Counted from the first letter of the stretch, positions 12,687 through 26,424 are shown. The stretch is 64,000 nt of DNA from Clusia tigrina (GCA_920105625.2 OV050033.1:115839700-115903699), one strand, 5' to 3'. Program-made: numbers and translations. Notes: generated by a model from the sequence alone, not told the origin.

Positions 12687-14197
12687 TAAACCTTGAAATT
12701 TTGTAACAATAAAGTACTCGAGCCTCTTGTCAATTTAAGCTATCGCTCAAAGTTATGCTACCCGTGAGTCCCAAATCAAACACTGATAAAATTTCAAATG
12801 GCTCTAACTTCTATACGGTACGTCCTACACCAATCAAAGTTTGCAACATACAAATGCTTGTAACTTTTTACTGGAGCGTCATAAAACATTGAAATTTTGT
12901 AACAATAAAGTATTCGAGCCTCTTATCAATTTAAGCTATCAGTCAAAGCTATGCTACCCTTGACTCCCAAATCAAACACTGATTAAACTTTAAATCGCAC
13001 TAACTTCTATACGGTAAGTCCTACACCTATCAAAGTTTGCAACATACAAATGCTTGTAACTTTTTACTGGAGCGTCATAAAACCTTGAAATTTTGTAACA
13101 ATAAAGTACTCGAGCCTCTTGTCAATTTAAGTTATCGCTCAAAGCTCAGCTACCCTTGAGTCCCAAATCAAACACTGATAAAACTTCAAATGGCCCTAAC
13201 TTCTATATAGTACGTCCTACACCTATCAAAGTTTGCAACATACAAATGCTTGTAACTTTTTACTGGAGCGTCATAAAACCTTGAAATTTTGTAACAATAA
13301 AGTACTCGAGCCTCTTGTCAATTTAAGCTATCGCTCAAAGCAATGCTACCCTTGAGTCCCAAATCAAGCACTGATAAGACTTCAAATGGCCCTAACTTCT
13401 ATACGGTACGTCCTACACCTCTCAAAGTTTGCAACATACAAATGCTTGTATCTTTTTACTGGAGCGTCATAAAACCTTGAAATTTTGTAACAATAAAGTA
13501 CTCGAGCCTCTTGTCAATTAAAGCTATCGCTCAAAGCTATGCTGCCCTTGAGTCCCAAATCAAACACTGATAAAACTTCATATGGCCTTAACTTCTATAC
13601 GGTGCATCCTAAACCTATCAAAGTTTCCAACATACAAATGCTTCTAACTTTTTACTGGAGCGTCATAAAACCTTTAAATTTTGTAACAATAAAGAACTCG
13701 AGCCACTTGTCAATTTAAGTTATCGCTCAAAGCTATGCTGCCCTTGAGTCCCAAAACAAACACTGATAAAACTTCAAATGGCCATTACTTCTATATGGTA
13801 CATCCTAAACTTTGAAATTTTGTAACAATAAAGTACTCGAGCCTCTTGTCAATTTAAGCTCTCGCTCAAAGCTATGCTACCCTTGAGTCCCAAATCAAAC
13901 ACTGATAAAACTTCAAATGGCCCTAACTTCTATTCGGTACGTCCTACACCTATCAAAGTTTGCAACATACAAATGCTTGTAACTTTTTACTGGAGCGTCA
14001 TAAAACCTTGAAATTTTGTAACAATAATGTACTCGAGCCTCTTGTCAATTTAAGCTATCGCTCAAAGCTATGCTACCCTTGAGTCCCAAATCAAGCACTG
14101 ATAAAACTTCAAATGGACCTAACTTCTATACGGTACGTCCTACACCTATCAAAGTTTGCAACACACAAATGCTTGTAACTTTTTACTGGTGCATCAT
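12687..14197 (+). repeat. 8-mer higher-order repeat, copy 1 (1511 bp)
   Basis: The unit is seven 196-bp monomers plus one 139-bp monomer, 7 x 196 + 139 = 1511. It carries a dense set of private variants, including CCCGTGAGTCC (12761), TAAATCGCAC, TTCTATATAG, GTATCTTTTTAC (13449), AAAGTTTCCAAC, ACCTTTAAATT, CATCCTAAACTTT, AATAATGTACTCG and AATGGACCTAAC. Every one of these is found again 1511 bp downstream. Confidence 0.95.
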
Positions 14198-15708
14198 AAA
14201 ACCTTGAAATTTTGTAACAATAAAGTACTCGAGCCTCTTGTCAATTTAAGCTATCGCTCAAAGTTATGCTACCCGTGAGTCCCAAATCAAACACTGATAA
14301 AATTTCAAATGGCTCTAACTTCTATACGGTACGTCCTACACCAATCAAAGTTTGCAACATACAAATGCTTGTAACTTTTTACTGGAGCGTCATAAAACAT
14401 TGAAATTTTGTAACAATAAAGTATTCGAGCCTCTTATCAATTTAAGCTATCAGTCAAAGCTATGCTACCCTTGACTCCCAAATCAAACACTGATTAAACT
14501 TTAAATCGCACTAACTTCTATACGGTAAGTCCTACACCTATCAAAGTTTGCAACATACAAATGCTTGTAACTTTTTACTGGAGCGTCATAAAACCTTGAA
14601 ATTTTGTAACAATAAAGTACTCGAGCCTCTTGTCAATTTAAGTTATCGCTCAAAGCTCAGCTACCCTTGAGTCCCAAATCAAACACTGATAAAACTTCAA
14701 ATGGCCCTAACTTCTATATAGTACGTCCTACACCTATCAAAGTTTGCAACATACAAATGCTTGTAACTTTTTACTGGAGCGTCATAAAACCTTGAAATTT
14801 TGTAACAATAAAGTACTCGAGCCTCTTGTCAATTTAAGCTATCGCTCAAAGCAATGCTACCCTTGAGTCCCAAATCAAGCACTGATAAGACTTCAAATGG
14901 CCCTAACTTCTATACGGTACGTCCTACACCTCTCAAAGTTTGCAACATACAAATGCTTGTATCTTTTTACTGGAGCGTCATAAAACCTTGAAATTTTGTA
15001 ACAATAAAGTACTCGAGCCTCTTGTCAATTAAAGCTATCGCTCAAAGCTATGCTGCCCTTGAGTCCCAAATCAAACACTGATAAAACTTCATATGGCCTT
15101 AACTTCTATACGGTGCATCCTAAACCTATCAAAGTTTCCAACATACAAATGCTTCTAACTTTTTACTGGAGCGTCATAAAACCTTTAAATTTTGTAACAA
15201 TAAAGAACTCGAGCCACTTGTCAATTTAAGTTATCGCTCAAAGCTATGCTGCCCTTGAGTCCCAAAACAAACACTGATAAAACTTCAAATGGCCATTACT
15301 TCTATATGGTACATCCTAAACTTTGAAATTTTGTAACAATAAAGTACTCGAGCCTCTTGTCAATTTAAGCTCTCGCTCAAAGCTATGCTACCCTTGAGTC
15401 CCAAATCAAACACTGATAAAACTTCAAATGGCCCTAACTTCTATTCGGTACGTCCTACACCTATCAAAGTTTGCAACATACAAATGCTTGTAACTTTTTA
15501 CTGGAGCGTCATAAAACCTTGAAATTTTGTAACAATAATGTACTCGAGCCTCTTGTCAATTTAAGCTATCGCTCAAAGCTATGCTACCCTTGAGTCCCAA
15601 ATCAAGCACTGATAAAACTTCAAATGGACCTAACTTCTATACGGTACGTCCTACACCTATCAAAGTTTGCAACACACAAATGCTTGTAACTTTTTACTGG
15701 TGCATCAT
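14198..15708 (+). repeat. 8-mer higher-order repeat, copy 2 (apparently exact)
   Basis: Reading the two copies side by side I found no difference, and agreement runs on to about 15774 where AAAGTTATGC becomes AAAGCTATGC. Identity over 1.5 kb in an array whose neighbouring monomers differ at many sites implies a very recent tandem duplication, or an assembly duplication. Confidence 0.93.
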
Positions 15709-18494
15709 AAAACCTTGAAATTTTGTAACAATAAAGTACTCGAGCCTCTTGTCAATTTAAGCTATCGCTCAAAGCTATGCTACCCTTGAATCCCAAATCA
15801 AACACTGATAAAACTTCAAATGGCCCTAACTTCTATACGGTGCATCCTATACCTATCAATGTTTGCAACATACAAATGCTTATAACTTTTTACTGGAGCG
15901 TCATAAAACCTTGAAATTTTGTAACACTAAAGAACTCGAGCCCCTTGTCAATTTGAGTTATGCTACCCTTCAGTCCCAAACCAAACACTGATAAAACTTC
16001 AAATGGCCATTACTTCTATACGGTACGTCCTACACCAATCAAAGTTTGCATCATACAAATGCTTGTAACTTTTTCCTGGAGCGTCATAAAACCTTAAAAT
16101 TTTGTAACAATAAAGTACTCGAGCCTCTTGTCAATTTAAGCTATCGCTCAAAGTTATGCTACCCTTGAGTCCCAAATCAAACACTGATAAAACTTCAAAT
16201 GGCCCTAACTTCTATACGGTACGTCCTACACCTATCAAAGTTTGCAACATACAAATGCTTGTAACTTTTGACTGGAGCGTCATTAAACCTTGAAATTTTG
16301 TAGCAATAAAGAACTCGAGCCTCTTGCCAATTTACGTTATCGCTCAAAGCTATGCTACCCTTGAGTCCCAAACCAAACACTGATAAAACTTCAAATGGCC
16401 CTAACTTCTATACGGTACGTCCTACACCTATCAAAGTTTGCAACATACAAATGCTTGTAACTTTTGACTGGAGCGTCATTAAACCTTGAAATTTTGTAAC
16501 AATAAAGTACTCGAGCCTCTTGTCAATTTAAGCTATCGCTCAAAGTTATGCTACCCGTGAGTCCCAAATCAAACACTGATAAAATTTCAAATGGCTCTAA
16601 CTTCTATACGGTACGTCCTACACCAATCAAAGTTTGCAACATACAAATGCTTGTAACTTTTTACTGGAGCGTCATTAAACATTGAAATTTTGTAACAATA
16701 AAGTATTCGAGCCTCTTATCAATTTAAGCTATCAGTCAAAGCTATGCTACCCTTGACTCCCAAATCAGACACTGATTAAACTTTAAATGGAACTAACTTC
16801 TATACGGTAAGTCCTACACCTATCAAAGTTTGCAACATACAAATGCTTGTAACTTTTTACTGGAACGTCATAAAACCTTGAAATTTTGTAACAATAAAGT
16901 ACTCGAGCCTCTTGTCAATTTAAGTTATCGCTCAAAGCTCAGCTACCCTTGAGTCCCAAATCAAACACTGATAAAACTTCAAATGGCCCTAACTTCTATA
17001 TGGTACGTCCTACACCTATCAAAGTTTGCAACATACAAATGCTTGTAACTTTTTACTGGAGCGTCATAAAACCTTGAAATTTTGTAACAATAAAGTACTC
17101 GAGCCTCTTGTCAATTTAAGCTATCGCTCAAAGCTATGCTACCCTTGAGTCCCAAATCAAGCACTGATAAGACTTTAAATGGCCCTAACTTCTATACGGT
17201 ACGTCCTACACCTATCAAAGTTTGCAACATACAAATGCTTGTAACTTTTGACTGGAGCGTCATTAAACCTTGAAATTTTGTAGCAATAAAGAACTCGAGC
17301 CTCTTGTCAATTTAAGTTATCGCTCAAAGCTATGCTACCCTTGAGTCCCAAATCAAACACTGATAAAACTTCAAATCGCCCTAACTTCTATACGGTTCGT
17401 CCTACACCTATCATAGTTTGGAACATACAAATGCTTGTAACTTTTTACTGGAGCGTCATAGAACCTTGAAATTTTGTAACAATAAAGTACTCGAGCCTCT
17501 TCTCAATTTAAGCTATCGCTCAAAGCTATGCTACCCTTGAGTCCCAAATCAAACACTGATGAAACTTCAAAGGGCCCTAACTTCTATACGGTACGTCCTA
17601 CACCTATCAAAGTTTGCAACTTACAAATCCTTGTAACTTTTTACTGGAGCGTCATAAATCCTTGAAATTTTGTAACAATAAAGTACTCGAGCCTCTTGTC
17701 AATTTAAGCTATCGCTCAAAGCAATGCTACACTTGAGTCCCAAATCAAACAATGACAAAACATCAAAAGGCCCTAACTTCTATGCGGTACGTCCTACACC
17801 TATCAAAGTTTTCAACATACAAATGCTTGCAACTTTTTACTGGAGCGTGATAAAACCTTGAAATTTTGTAACAATAAAGTACTCGACCCTCTTGTCAATT
17901 TAAGCTATCGCTCAAAGCTATGCTACCCTTGAGTCCCAAATCAAACACTGATAAAACTTCAAATGCCCCTAACTTCTATACGGTACGTTGTACACCTATC
18001 AAAGTTTGCAACATACAAATGCTTGTAACTTTTTACTGGAGCGTCATAAAACCTTGAAATTTTGTAACAATAAAGTACTCGAGCCTCTTGTCAATTTAAG
18101 CTATCGCTCAAAGCTATGCTACCCTTGAATCCCAAATCAAACACTGATAAAACTTCAAATGGCCCTAACTTCTATACGGTGCATCCTATACCTATCAATG
18201 TTTGCAGCATACAAATGCTTATAACTTTTTACTGGAGCGTCATAAAACCTTGAAATTTTGTAACACTAAAGAACTCGAGCCCCTTGTCAATTTGAGTTAT
18301 GCTACCCTTCAGTCCCAAACCAAACACTGATAAAACTTCAAATGGCCATTACTTCTATACGGTACGTCCTACACCAATCAAAGTTTGCATCATACAAATG
18401 CTTGTAACTTTTTACTGGAGCGTCATAAAACCTTAAAATTTTGTAACAATAAAGTACTCGAGCCTCTTGTCAATTTAAGCTATCGCTCAAAGTT
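15709..18494 (+). repeat. Mosaic satellite block with a 2339-bp spaced repeat
   Basis: About 15775-16266 matches 18114-18605 at an offset of 2339 bp (12 x 196 minus 13), sharing CCCTTGAATCCC, ACACTAAAGAAC and the 183-bp junction. Between them lie monomers with CTTTTGACTGG and GTCATTAAACC (near 16270, 16460 and 17250), also seen at 12670. Near 17370-17990 is a run of monomers with many private substitutions such as AAGGGCCC, CATCAAAAGG and TACGTTGTAC, the most diverged stretch of the window. No non-satellite sequence is present. Confidence 0.82.
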
Positions 18495-19818
18495 ATGCTA
18501 CCCTTGAGTCCCAAATCAAACACTGATAAAACTTCAAATGGCCCTAACTTCTATACGGTACGTCCTACACCTGTCAAAGTTTGCAACATACAAATGCTTG
18601 TAACTTTTTACTGGAGCGTCATAAAACCTTGTCAATTTAAGCTATCGCTCAAAGCTATGCTACCCTTGAATCCCAAATCAAACACTGATAAAACTTCAAA
18701 TGGCCCTAACTTCTATCCGGTACGTCCTACACCTATCAAACTTTGCAACATACAAATGCTTGTAACTTTTTACTGGAGCGTCATAAAACCTTGAAATTTT
18801 GTAACAATAAAGTAATCGAGCCTCTTGTCAATTTAAGCTATCGCTCAAAGCTGAGCTACCCTTGAGTCCCAAATCAAACACTGATAAAACTTCAAATGGC
18901 CCTAACTTCAATTCGGTACGTCCTACACCTATAAAACTTTGCAACATACAAATGCTTGTAACTTTTTACTGGAGCGTCATAAAACCTTGAAATTTTGTAA
19001 GAAAAAGTACTCGAGCCTCTTGTCAATTTAAGCTATCGCTCAAAGCTATGCTACCCTTGAGTCCCAAATCAAACACTGATAAAGCTTCAAATGGCCCTAA
19101 CTTCTATACGGTACGTCCTACACCTATCAAAGTTTGCAACATACAAATGATTGTAACTTTTTACTGGAGCGTCATAAAACCTTGAAATTTTGTAACAATA
19201 AAGTACTCAAGCCTCTTGTCAATTTAAACTATCGCTCAAAGCTATGCTACCCTTGAGTCCCAAATCAAACATTGATAAAACTTCAAATGGCCTTAACTTC
19301 TATACGGTACGTCCTACACCTATCAAAGTTTGGAACATACAAATGCTTGTAACTTTTTACTGGTGCATCATAAAACCTTGAAATTTTGTAACAATAAAGT
19401 ACTCGAGCCTCTTGTCAATTTAAGCTATCGCTCAAAGCTATGCTACCCTTGAGTCCCAAATCAAACACTGATAAAACTTCAAATGGCCCTAACTTCTATA
19501 CGGTGCATCCTATAACTATCAATGTTTGCAACATACAAATGATTATAACTTTTTACTGGAGCGTCATAAAACCTTGAAATTTTGTAACAATAAAGAACTC
19601 GAGCCCCTTGTCAATTTGAGTTATGCTACCCTTCAGTCCCAAACCAAACACTGATAAAACTTCAAATGGCCATTACTTCTATACGGTACGTCCTACACCA
19701 ATCAAAGTTTGCATCATACAAATGCTTGTAACTTTTTACTGGAGCGTCATAAAACCTTAAAATTTTGTAACAATAAAGTACTCGAGCCTCTTGTCAATTT
19801 AAGCTATCGCTCAAAGTT
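18495..19818 (+). repeat. 7-mer higher-order repeat, diverged copy (1324 bp)
   Basis: The spacing to the next 162-bp monomer is 1324 bp, the same as later copies, but the monomers inside differ: the one after the 162-bp copy has TATCCGGTACG and no CACACAAATTC marker, and others read CAATTCGGTACG and GTAAGAAAAAGTAC. It may be an older member of the series, or a block whose equal length is coincidental. Confidence 0.7.
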
Positions 19819-21142
19819 ATGCTACCCTTGAGTCCCAAATCAAACACTGATAAAACTTCAAATGGCCCTAACTTCTATACGGTACGACCTACACCTATCA
19901 AAGTTTGCAACATACAAATGCTTGTAACTTTTTTCTGGAGCATCATAAAACCTTGTCAATTTAAGCTATCGCTCAAAGCTATGCTACCCTTGAGTCCCAA
20001 ATCAAACACTGATAAAACTTCAAATGGCCCTAACTTCTATACATTGCGTCCTACACCTATCAAAGTTTGCAACACACAAATTCTTGTAAGTTTTTACTGG
20101 AGCGTGATAAAACCTTAAAATTTTGTAACAATAAAGTACTCGAGCCTCTTGTCAATTTAAACTATGGCTCAAAGCTATGCTACCCTTGAGTCCCAAATCA
20201 AACACTGATAAAACTTCAAATGGCCCTAGCTTCTATTCGGTACGTCCTACACCTATCAAACTTTGCAACATACAAATGCTTGTAAATTTTTACTGGAGCG
20301 TCATAAAACCTTGAAATTTTGTAACAATAAAGTACTCGAGCCTCTTGTCAATTTAAGCTATCGCTCAAAGCTGAGCTACCCTTGAGTCCCAAATCATACA
20401 CTGATAAAACTTCAAATGGCCCTAACTTCTATAATGTACGTCCTACACCGATCAAAGTTTGCAACATACAAATGCTTGTAACTTTTTACTGGAGCGCCAT
20501 AAACCTTGAAATTTTGTAACAATAAAGTACTCGAGCCTCTTGTCAATTTAAGCTATCGCTCAAAGCTATGCTACCCTTGAGTCCCAAATCAAACACTGAT
20601 AAAACTTCAAATGGCCCTAACTTCTATACGGTGCATCCTATACGTATCAATGTTTGCAACATATAAATGCTTATAACTTTTTACTGGAGCGTCATAAAAC
20701 CTTGAAATTTTGTAACAATAAAGAACTCGAGCCCCTTGTCAATTTGAGTTATGCTACCCTTCAGTCCCAAACCAAACACTGATAAAACTTCAATTGGCCA
20801 TTACTGCTATACGGTACGTCCTACACCAATCAAAGGTTGCATCATACAAATACTTGTAACTTTTTACTGGAGCGTCATAAAACCTTAAAATTTTGTAACA
20901 ATAAAGTACTCGAGCCTCTTGTCAATTTAAGCTATCGCTCAAAGTTATGCTACCCTAGAGTCCCAAACCAAACACTGATAAAACTTCAAATGGCCATTAC
21001 TTCTATACGGTACGTCCTACACCAATCAAAGTTTGCATCATACAAATGCTTGTAACTTTTTACTGGAGCGTCATAAAACCTTAAAATTTTGTAACAATAA
21101 AGTACTCGAGCTTCTTGTCAATTTAAGCTATCGCTCAAAGTT
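19819..21142 (+). repeat. 7-mer higher-order repeat (1324 bp)
   Basis: Order of markers: a 162-bp monomer with TTTTTTCTGG; a monomer with CACACAAATTC and GCGTGATAAAACC; AAACTATGGC followed by TATTCGG and CAAACTTTGC; a monomer with CTGAGC and TATAATGTACG; a 195-bp monomer with CATAAACC; a 183-bp monomer; then monomers with GGCCATTAC and CACCAATC. The sum 162 + 183 + 5 x 196 - 1 gives 1324. Confidence 0.9.
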
Positions 21143-22270
21143 ATGCTACCCTTGAGTCCCAAATCAAACACTGATAAAACTTCAAATGGCCCTAACTTCT
21201 ATACGGTACGTCCTACACCCATCAAAGTTTGCAACATACAAATGCTTGTAACTTTTTTCTGGAGCGTCATAAAACCTTGTCAATTTAAGCTATCGCTCAA
21301 AGCTATGCTACCCGTGAGTCCCAAATCAAACACTGATAAAACTTCAAATGGCCCTAACTTCTATACGGTGCGTCCTACACCTATCAAAGTTTGCAACACA
21401 CAAATTCTTGTAACTTTTTACTGGAGCGTGATAAAACCTTAAAATTTTGTAACAATAAAGTACTCGAGCCTCTTGTCAATTTAAACTATGGCTCAAAGCT
21501 ATGCTACCCTTGAGTCCCAAATCAAACACTGATAAAACTTTAAATGGCCCTAACTTCTATTCGGTACGTCCTACACCTATCAAATTTTGCAACATACAGA
21601 TGCTTGTAACTTTTTACTGGAGCGTCATAAAACCTTGAAATTTTGTAACAATAAAGTACTCGAGCCTCTTGTCAATTTAAGCTATCGCTCAAAGCTGAGC
21701 TACCCTTGAGTCCCAAATCATACACTGATAAAACTTCAAATGGCCCTAACTTCTTTAATGTACGTCCTTCACCTATCAAAGTTTGCAACATACAAATGCT
21801 TGTAACTTTTTACTGGAGCGTCATAAACCTTGAAATTTTGTAACAATAAAGTACTCGAGCCTCTTGCCAATTTAAGCTATCGCTCAAAGCTATGCTACCC
21901 TTGAGTCCCAAATCAAACACTGATAAAACTTCAAATGGCCCTAACTTCTATACGGTGCATCCTATACGTATCAATGTTTGCAACATACAAATGCTTATAA
22001 CTTTTTACTGGAGCGTCATAAAACCTTGAAATTTTGTAACAATAAAGAACTCGAGCCCCTTGTCAATTTGAGTTATGCTACCCTTCAGTCCCAAACCAAA
22101 CACTGATAAAACTTCAAATGGCCATTACTTCTATACGGTACGTCCTACACCAATCAAAGTTTGCATCATACAAATACTTGTAACTTTTTACTGGAGCGTC
22201 ATAAAACCTTAAAATTTTGTAACAATAAAGTACTCGAGCCTCTTGTCAATTTAAGCTATCGCTCAAAGTT
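21143..22270 (+). repeat. 6-mer version of the same unit (1128 bp)
   Basis: Same marker order, but with one GGCCATTAC/GCATCAT monomer after the 183-bp copy instead of two, so it is exactly 196 bp shorter. Private changes include CTTTAATGTACG near 21753. Confidence 0.9.
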
Positions 22271-23594
22271 ATGCTACCCTTGAGTCCCAAATCAAACACT
22301 GATAAAACTTCAAATGGCCCTAACTTCTATACGGTACGTCCTACACCTATCAAAGTTTGCAACATACAAATGCTTGTAACTTTTTTCTGGAGCGTCATAA
22401 AACCTTGTCAATTTAAGCTATCGCTCAAAGCTATGCTACCCTTGAGTCCCAAATTAAACACTGATAAAACTTCAAATGGCCCTAACTTCTATACGGTGCG
22501 TCCTACACCTATCAGAGTTTGCAACACACAAATTCTTGTAACTTTTTACTCTAGCGTGATAAAACCTTAAAATTTTGTAACAATAAAGTACTCGAGCCTC
22601 TTGTCAATTTAAACTATGGCTCAAAGCTATGCTACCCTTGAGTCCCAAATCAAACACTGATAAAACTTCAAATGGCCCTAACTTCTATTCGGTACGTCCT
22701 ACACCTATCAAACTTTGCAACATACAAATGCTTGTAAATTTTTACTGGAGCGTCATAAAACCTTGAAATTTTGTAACAATAAAGTACTCGAGCCTCTTGT
22801 CAATTTAAGCTATCGCTCAAAGCTGAGCTACCCTTGAGTCCCAAATCATACACTGATAAAACTTCAAATGGCCCTAACTTCTATAATGTATGTCCTACAC
22901 CTATCAAAGTTTGCAACATACAAATACTTGTAACTTTTTACTGGAGCGTCATAAACCTTGAAATTTTGTAACAATAAAGTACTCGAGCCTCTTGTCAATT
23001 TAAGCTATCGCTCAAAGCTATGCTACCCTTGAGTCCCAAATCAAACACTGATAAAACTTCAAATGGCCCTAACTTCTATACGGTGCATCCTATACGTATC
23101 AATGTTTGCAACATATAAATGCTTATAACTTTTTACTGGAGCGTCCTAAAACCTTGAAATTTTGTAACAATAAAGAACTCGAGCCCCTTGTCAATTTGAG
23201 TTATGCTACCCTTCAGTCCCAAACCAAACACTGATAAAACTTCAATTGGCCATTACTTCTACACGGTACGTCCTACACCAATCAAAGGTTGCATCATACA
23301 AATACTTGTAACTTTTTACTGGAGCGTCATAAAACCTTAAAATTTTGTAACAATAAAGTACTCGAGCCTCTTGTCAATTTAAGCTATCGCTCAAAGTTAT
23401 GCTACCCTTGAGTCCCAAACCAAACACTGATAAAACTTCAAATGGCCATTACTTCTATACGGTACGTCCTACACCAATCAAAGTTTGCATCATACAAATG
23501 CTTGTAAGTTTTTACTGGAGCGTCATAAAACCTTAAAATTTTGTAACAATAAAGTACTCGAGCCTCTTGTCAATTTAAGCTATCGCTCAAAGTT
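22271..23594 (+). repeat. 7-mer higher-order repeat (1324 bp)
   Basis: Full-length unit with the doubled GGCCATTAC monomer. It shares CAATTGGCC and AAAGGTTGC (near 23245 and 23284) with the copy at 20791-20835, tying the two 7-mers together and separating them from the 6-mer between. The variant ATCAGAGTTTGC first appears here and in later copies. Confidence 0.9.
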
Positions 23595-24448
23595 ATGCTA
23601 CCCTTGAGTCCCAAATCAAACACTGATAAAACTTCAAATGGCCCTAACTTCTATACGGTACGTCCTACACCTATCAAAGTTTGCAACATACAAATGCTTG
23701 TAACTTTTTTCTGGAGCGTCATAAAACCTTGTCAATTTAAGCTATCGCTCAAAGCTATGCTACCCTTGAGTCCCAAATCAAACACTGATAAAACTTCAAA
23801 TGGCCCTAACTTCTATACGGTGCGTCCTACACCTATCAGAGTTTGCAACACACAAATTCTTGTAACTTTTTACTGGAGCGTGATAAAACCTTAAAATTTT
23901 GTAACAATAAAGTACTCGAGCCTCTTGTCAATTTAAACTATGGCTCAAAGCTATGCTACCCTTGAGTCCCAAATCAAACACTGATAAAACTTCAAATGGC
24001 CATAACTTCTATTCGGTACGTCCTACACCTATCAAACTTTGCAACATACAAATGCTTGTAACTTTTTACTGGAGCGTCATAAAACCTTGAAATTTTGTAA
24101 CAATAAAGTACTCGAGCCTCTTGTCAATTTAAGCTATCGCTCAAAGCTGAGCTACCCTTGAGTCCCAAATCAAACACTGATAAAACTTCAAATGGCCCTA
24201 ACTTCTATACGGTACGTCCTACACCTATCAAAGTTTGCAACATACAAATGCTTGTAACTTTTTTCTGGAGCGTCATAAAACCTTGTCAATTTAAGCTATC
24301 GCTCAAAGCTATGCTACCCTTGAGTCCCAAATCAAACACTGATAAAACTTCAAATGGCCCTAACTTCTATACGGTGCGTCCTACACCTATCAGAGTTTGC
24401 AACACACAAATTCTTGTAACTTTTTACTGGAGCGTGATAAAACCTTAA
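23595..24448 (+). repeat. Collapsed end of the 7-mer series
   Basis: The two 162-bp monomers are only 554 bp apart (162 + 2 x 196), so four or five monomers of the usual unit are missing. The second 162-bp copy then continues with the usual CACACAAATTC, AAACTATGGC and TATTCGG neighbours to about 24640. Exchange out of register between neighbouring units would give this. Confidence 0.85.
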
Positions 24449-24859
24449 AATTTTGTAACAATAAAGTACTCGAGCCTCTTGTCAATTTAAACTATGGCTC
24501 AAAGCTATGCTACCCTTGAGTCCCAAATCAAACACTGATAAAACTTCAAATGGCCCTAACTTCTATTCGGTACGTCCTACACCTATCAAACTTTGCAACA
24601 TACAAATGCTTGTAACTTTTTACTGGAGCGTCATAAAACCTTGAAATTTTGTAACAATAAAGTACTCGAGCCTCTTGTCAATTTAAGCTATCGCTCAAAG
24701 CTATGCTACCCTTGAGTCCCAAATCAAACACTGATAAAACTTCAAATGGCCCTAACTTCTATACGATACGTCCTAAACCTATCAAAGTTTGCAACATACA
24801 AATGCTTCTAACTTTTTACTGGAGCGTCATACAACCTTGAAATTTTGTAACAAAAAGTA

Positions 24860-26424
24860 CTCGAGCCTCTTGTCAATTTAAGCTATCGCTCAAAGCTATG
24901 CTACCCTTGAGTCCCAAATCAAACACTGATAAAACTTCAAATGGCCCTAACTTCTATACGATACGTCCTAAACCTATCAAAGTTTGCAACATACAAATGC
25001 TTCTAACTTTTTACTGGAGCGTCATAAAACCTTGAAATTTTGTAACAAAAAGTACTCGAGCCTCTTGTCAATTTAAGCTATCGCTCAAAGCTATGCTACC
25101 CTTGAGTCCCAAATCAAACACTGATAAAACTTCATATGGCCTTAACTTCTATACGGTGCGTCCTATACCTATCAAAGTTTGAAACATACAAATGCTTGTA
25201 ACTTTTTACTGGAGCGTCATAAAACCTTGAAATTTTGTAACAATAATGTACTCGAGCCTCTTGTCAATTTAAGCTATCGCTCAAAGCAATGCTACCCTTG
25301 AGTCCCAAATCAAACACTGATAAAACTTCAAATGGCCCTAACTTCTATACGGTGCGTCCTATACCTATCAAAGTTTGAAACATACAAATGCTTGTAACTT
25401 TTTACTGGAGCGTCATAAACCCTTGAAATTTTTTAACAATAAAGTACTCGAGCCTCTTGTCAATTTAAGCTATCGCTCAAAGCTGAGCTACCCTTGAGAC
25501 CCAAATCAAACACTGATAAAACTTCAAATGGCCCTAACTTCTATACGGTACGTCCTAAACCTATCAAAGTTTGCAACATACAAATGCTGGTGACTTTTTA
25601 CTGGAGCGTCATAAAACCTTGAAATTTTGTAACAATAAACTACTCGAGCCTCTTGTCAATTTAAGCTATCGCTCAAAGCTATGCTACCCTTGAGTCCCAA
25701 ATCAAAAACTGATAAAACTTCAAATGGCCCTAACTTCTATACGGTACGTGCTACACCTATCAAAGTTTGCAACATACAAATGCTTGTAACTTTTTACTGG
25801 AGCGTCATAAACCTTGAAATTTTGTAACAATAAAGTACTCGAGCCTCTTGTCAATTTAAGCTATCGCTCAAAGCTATGCTACCCTTGAGTCCCAAATAAA
25901 ACACTGCTAAAACTTCAAATGGCCCTAACTTCTATACGGTGCGTCCTACACCTATCAAAGTTTGCAACACACAAATTCTTGTAACTTTTTACTGGAGCGT
26001 GATAAAACCTTAAAATTTTGTAACAATAAAGAACTCGAGCCTCTTGTCAATTTAAGTTATCGCTCAAAGCTATGATACCCTTGAGTCCCAAAACAAACAC
26101 GGATAAAACTTCAATAGGCCATTACTTCTATACGGTACGTCCTACACCAATCAAAGTTTGAAACATACAAATGCTTGTAACTTTTTACTGGAGCGTCATA
26201 AAACCTTGAAATTTTTTAACAATAAAGTACTCGAGCCTCTTGTCAATTTAAGCTATCGCTCAAAGCTGAGCTACCCTTGAGACCCAAATCAAACACTGAT
26301 AAAACTTCAAATGGCCCTAACTTCTGTACGGTACGTCCTACACCTATCAAAGTTTGCAACATACAAATGCTTGTAACTTTTTACTGGAGCGTCATAAAAC
26401 CTTGAAATTTTGTAACAATAAAGT
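24860..26424 (+). repeat. 8-mer higher-order repeat, copy 1 (about 1566 bp)
   Basis: Markers are ATACGATACGTCCTAAACC, AACAAAAAGTACTCG (1-bp deletion), CATATGGCCTTAAC followed by GTGCGTCCTATACC and AAAGTTTGAAAC, AATAATGTACTCG, and CCTTGAGACCC. CTTCATATGG near 25131 is matched near 26697. Just before it, two nearly identical monomers stand side by side (24757-24951 and 24952-25146), a single-monomer duplication. Confidence 0.82.

Noticed and set aside
18495..19818. Full member of the 7-mer series
   Set aside because: Its length is identical (1324 bp), but its 162-bp monomer lacks the TTTTTTCTGG and CACACAAATTC markers and other monomers do not match, so it is listed only as a doubtful or diverged copy.
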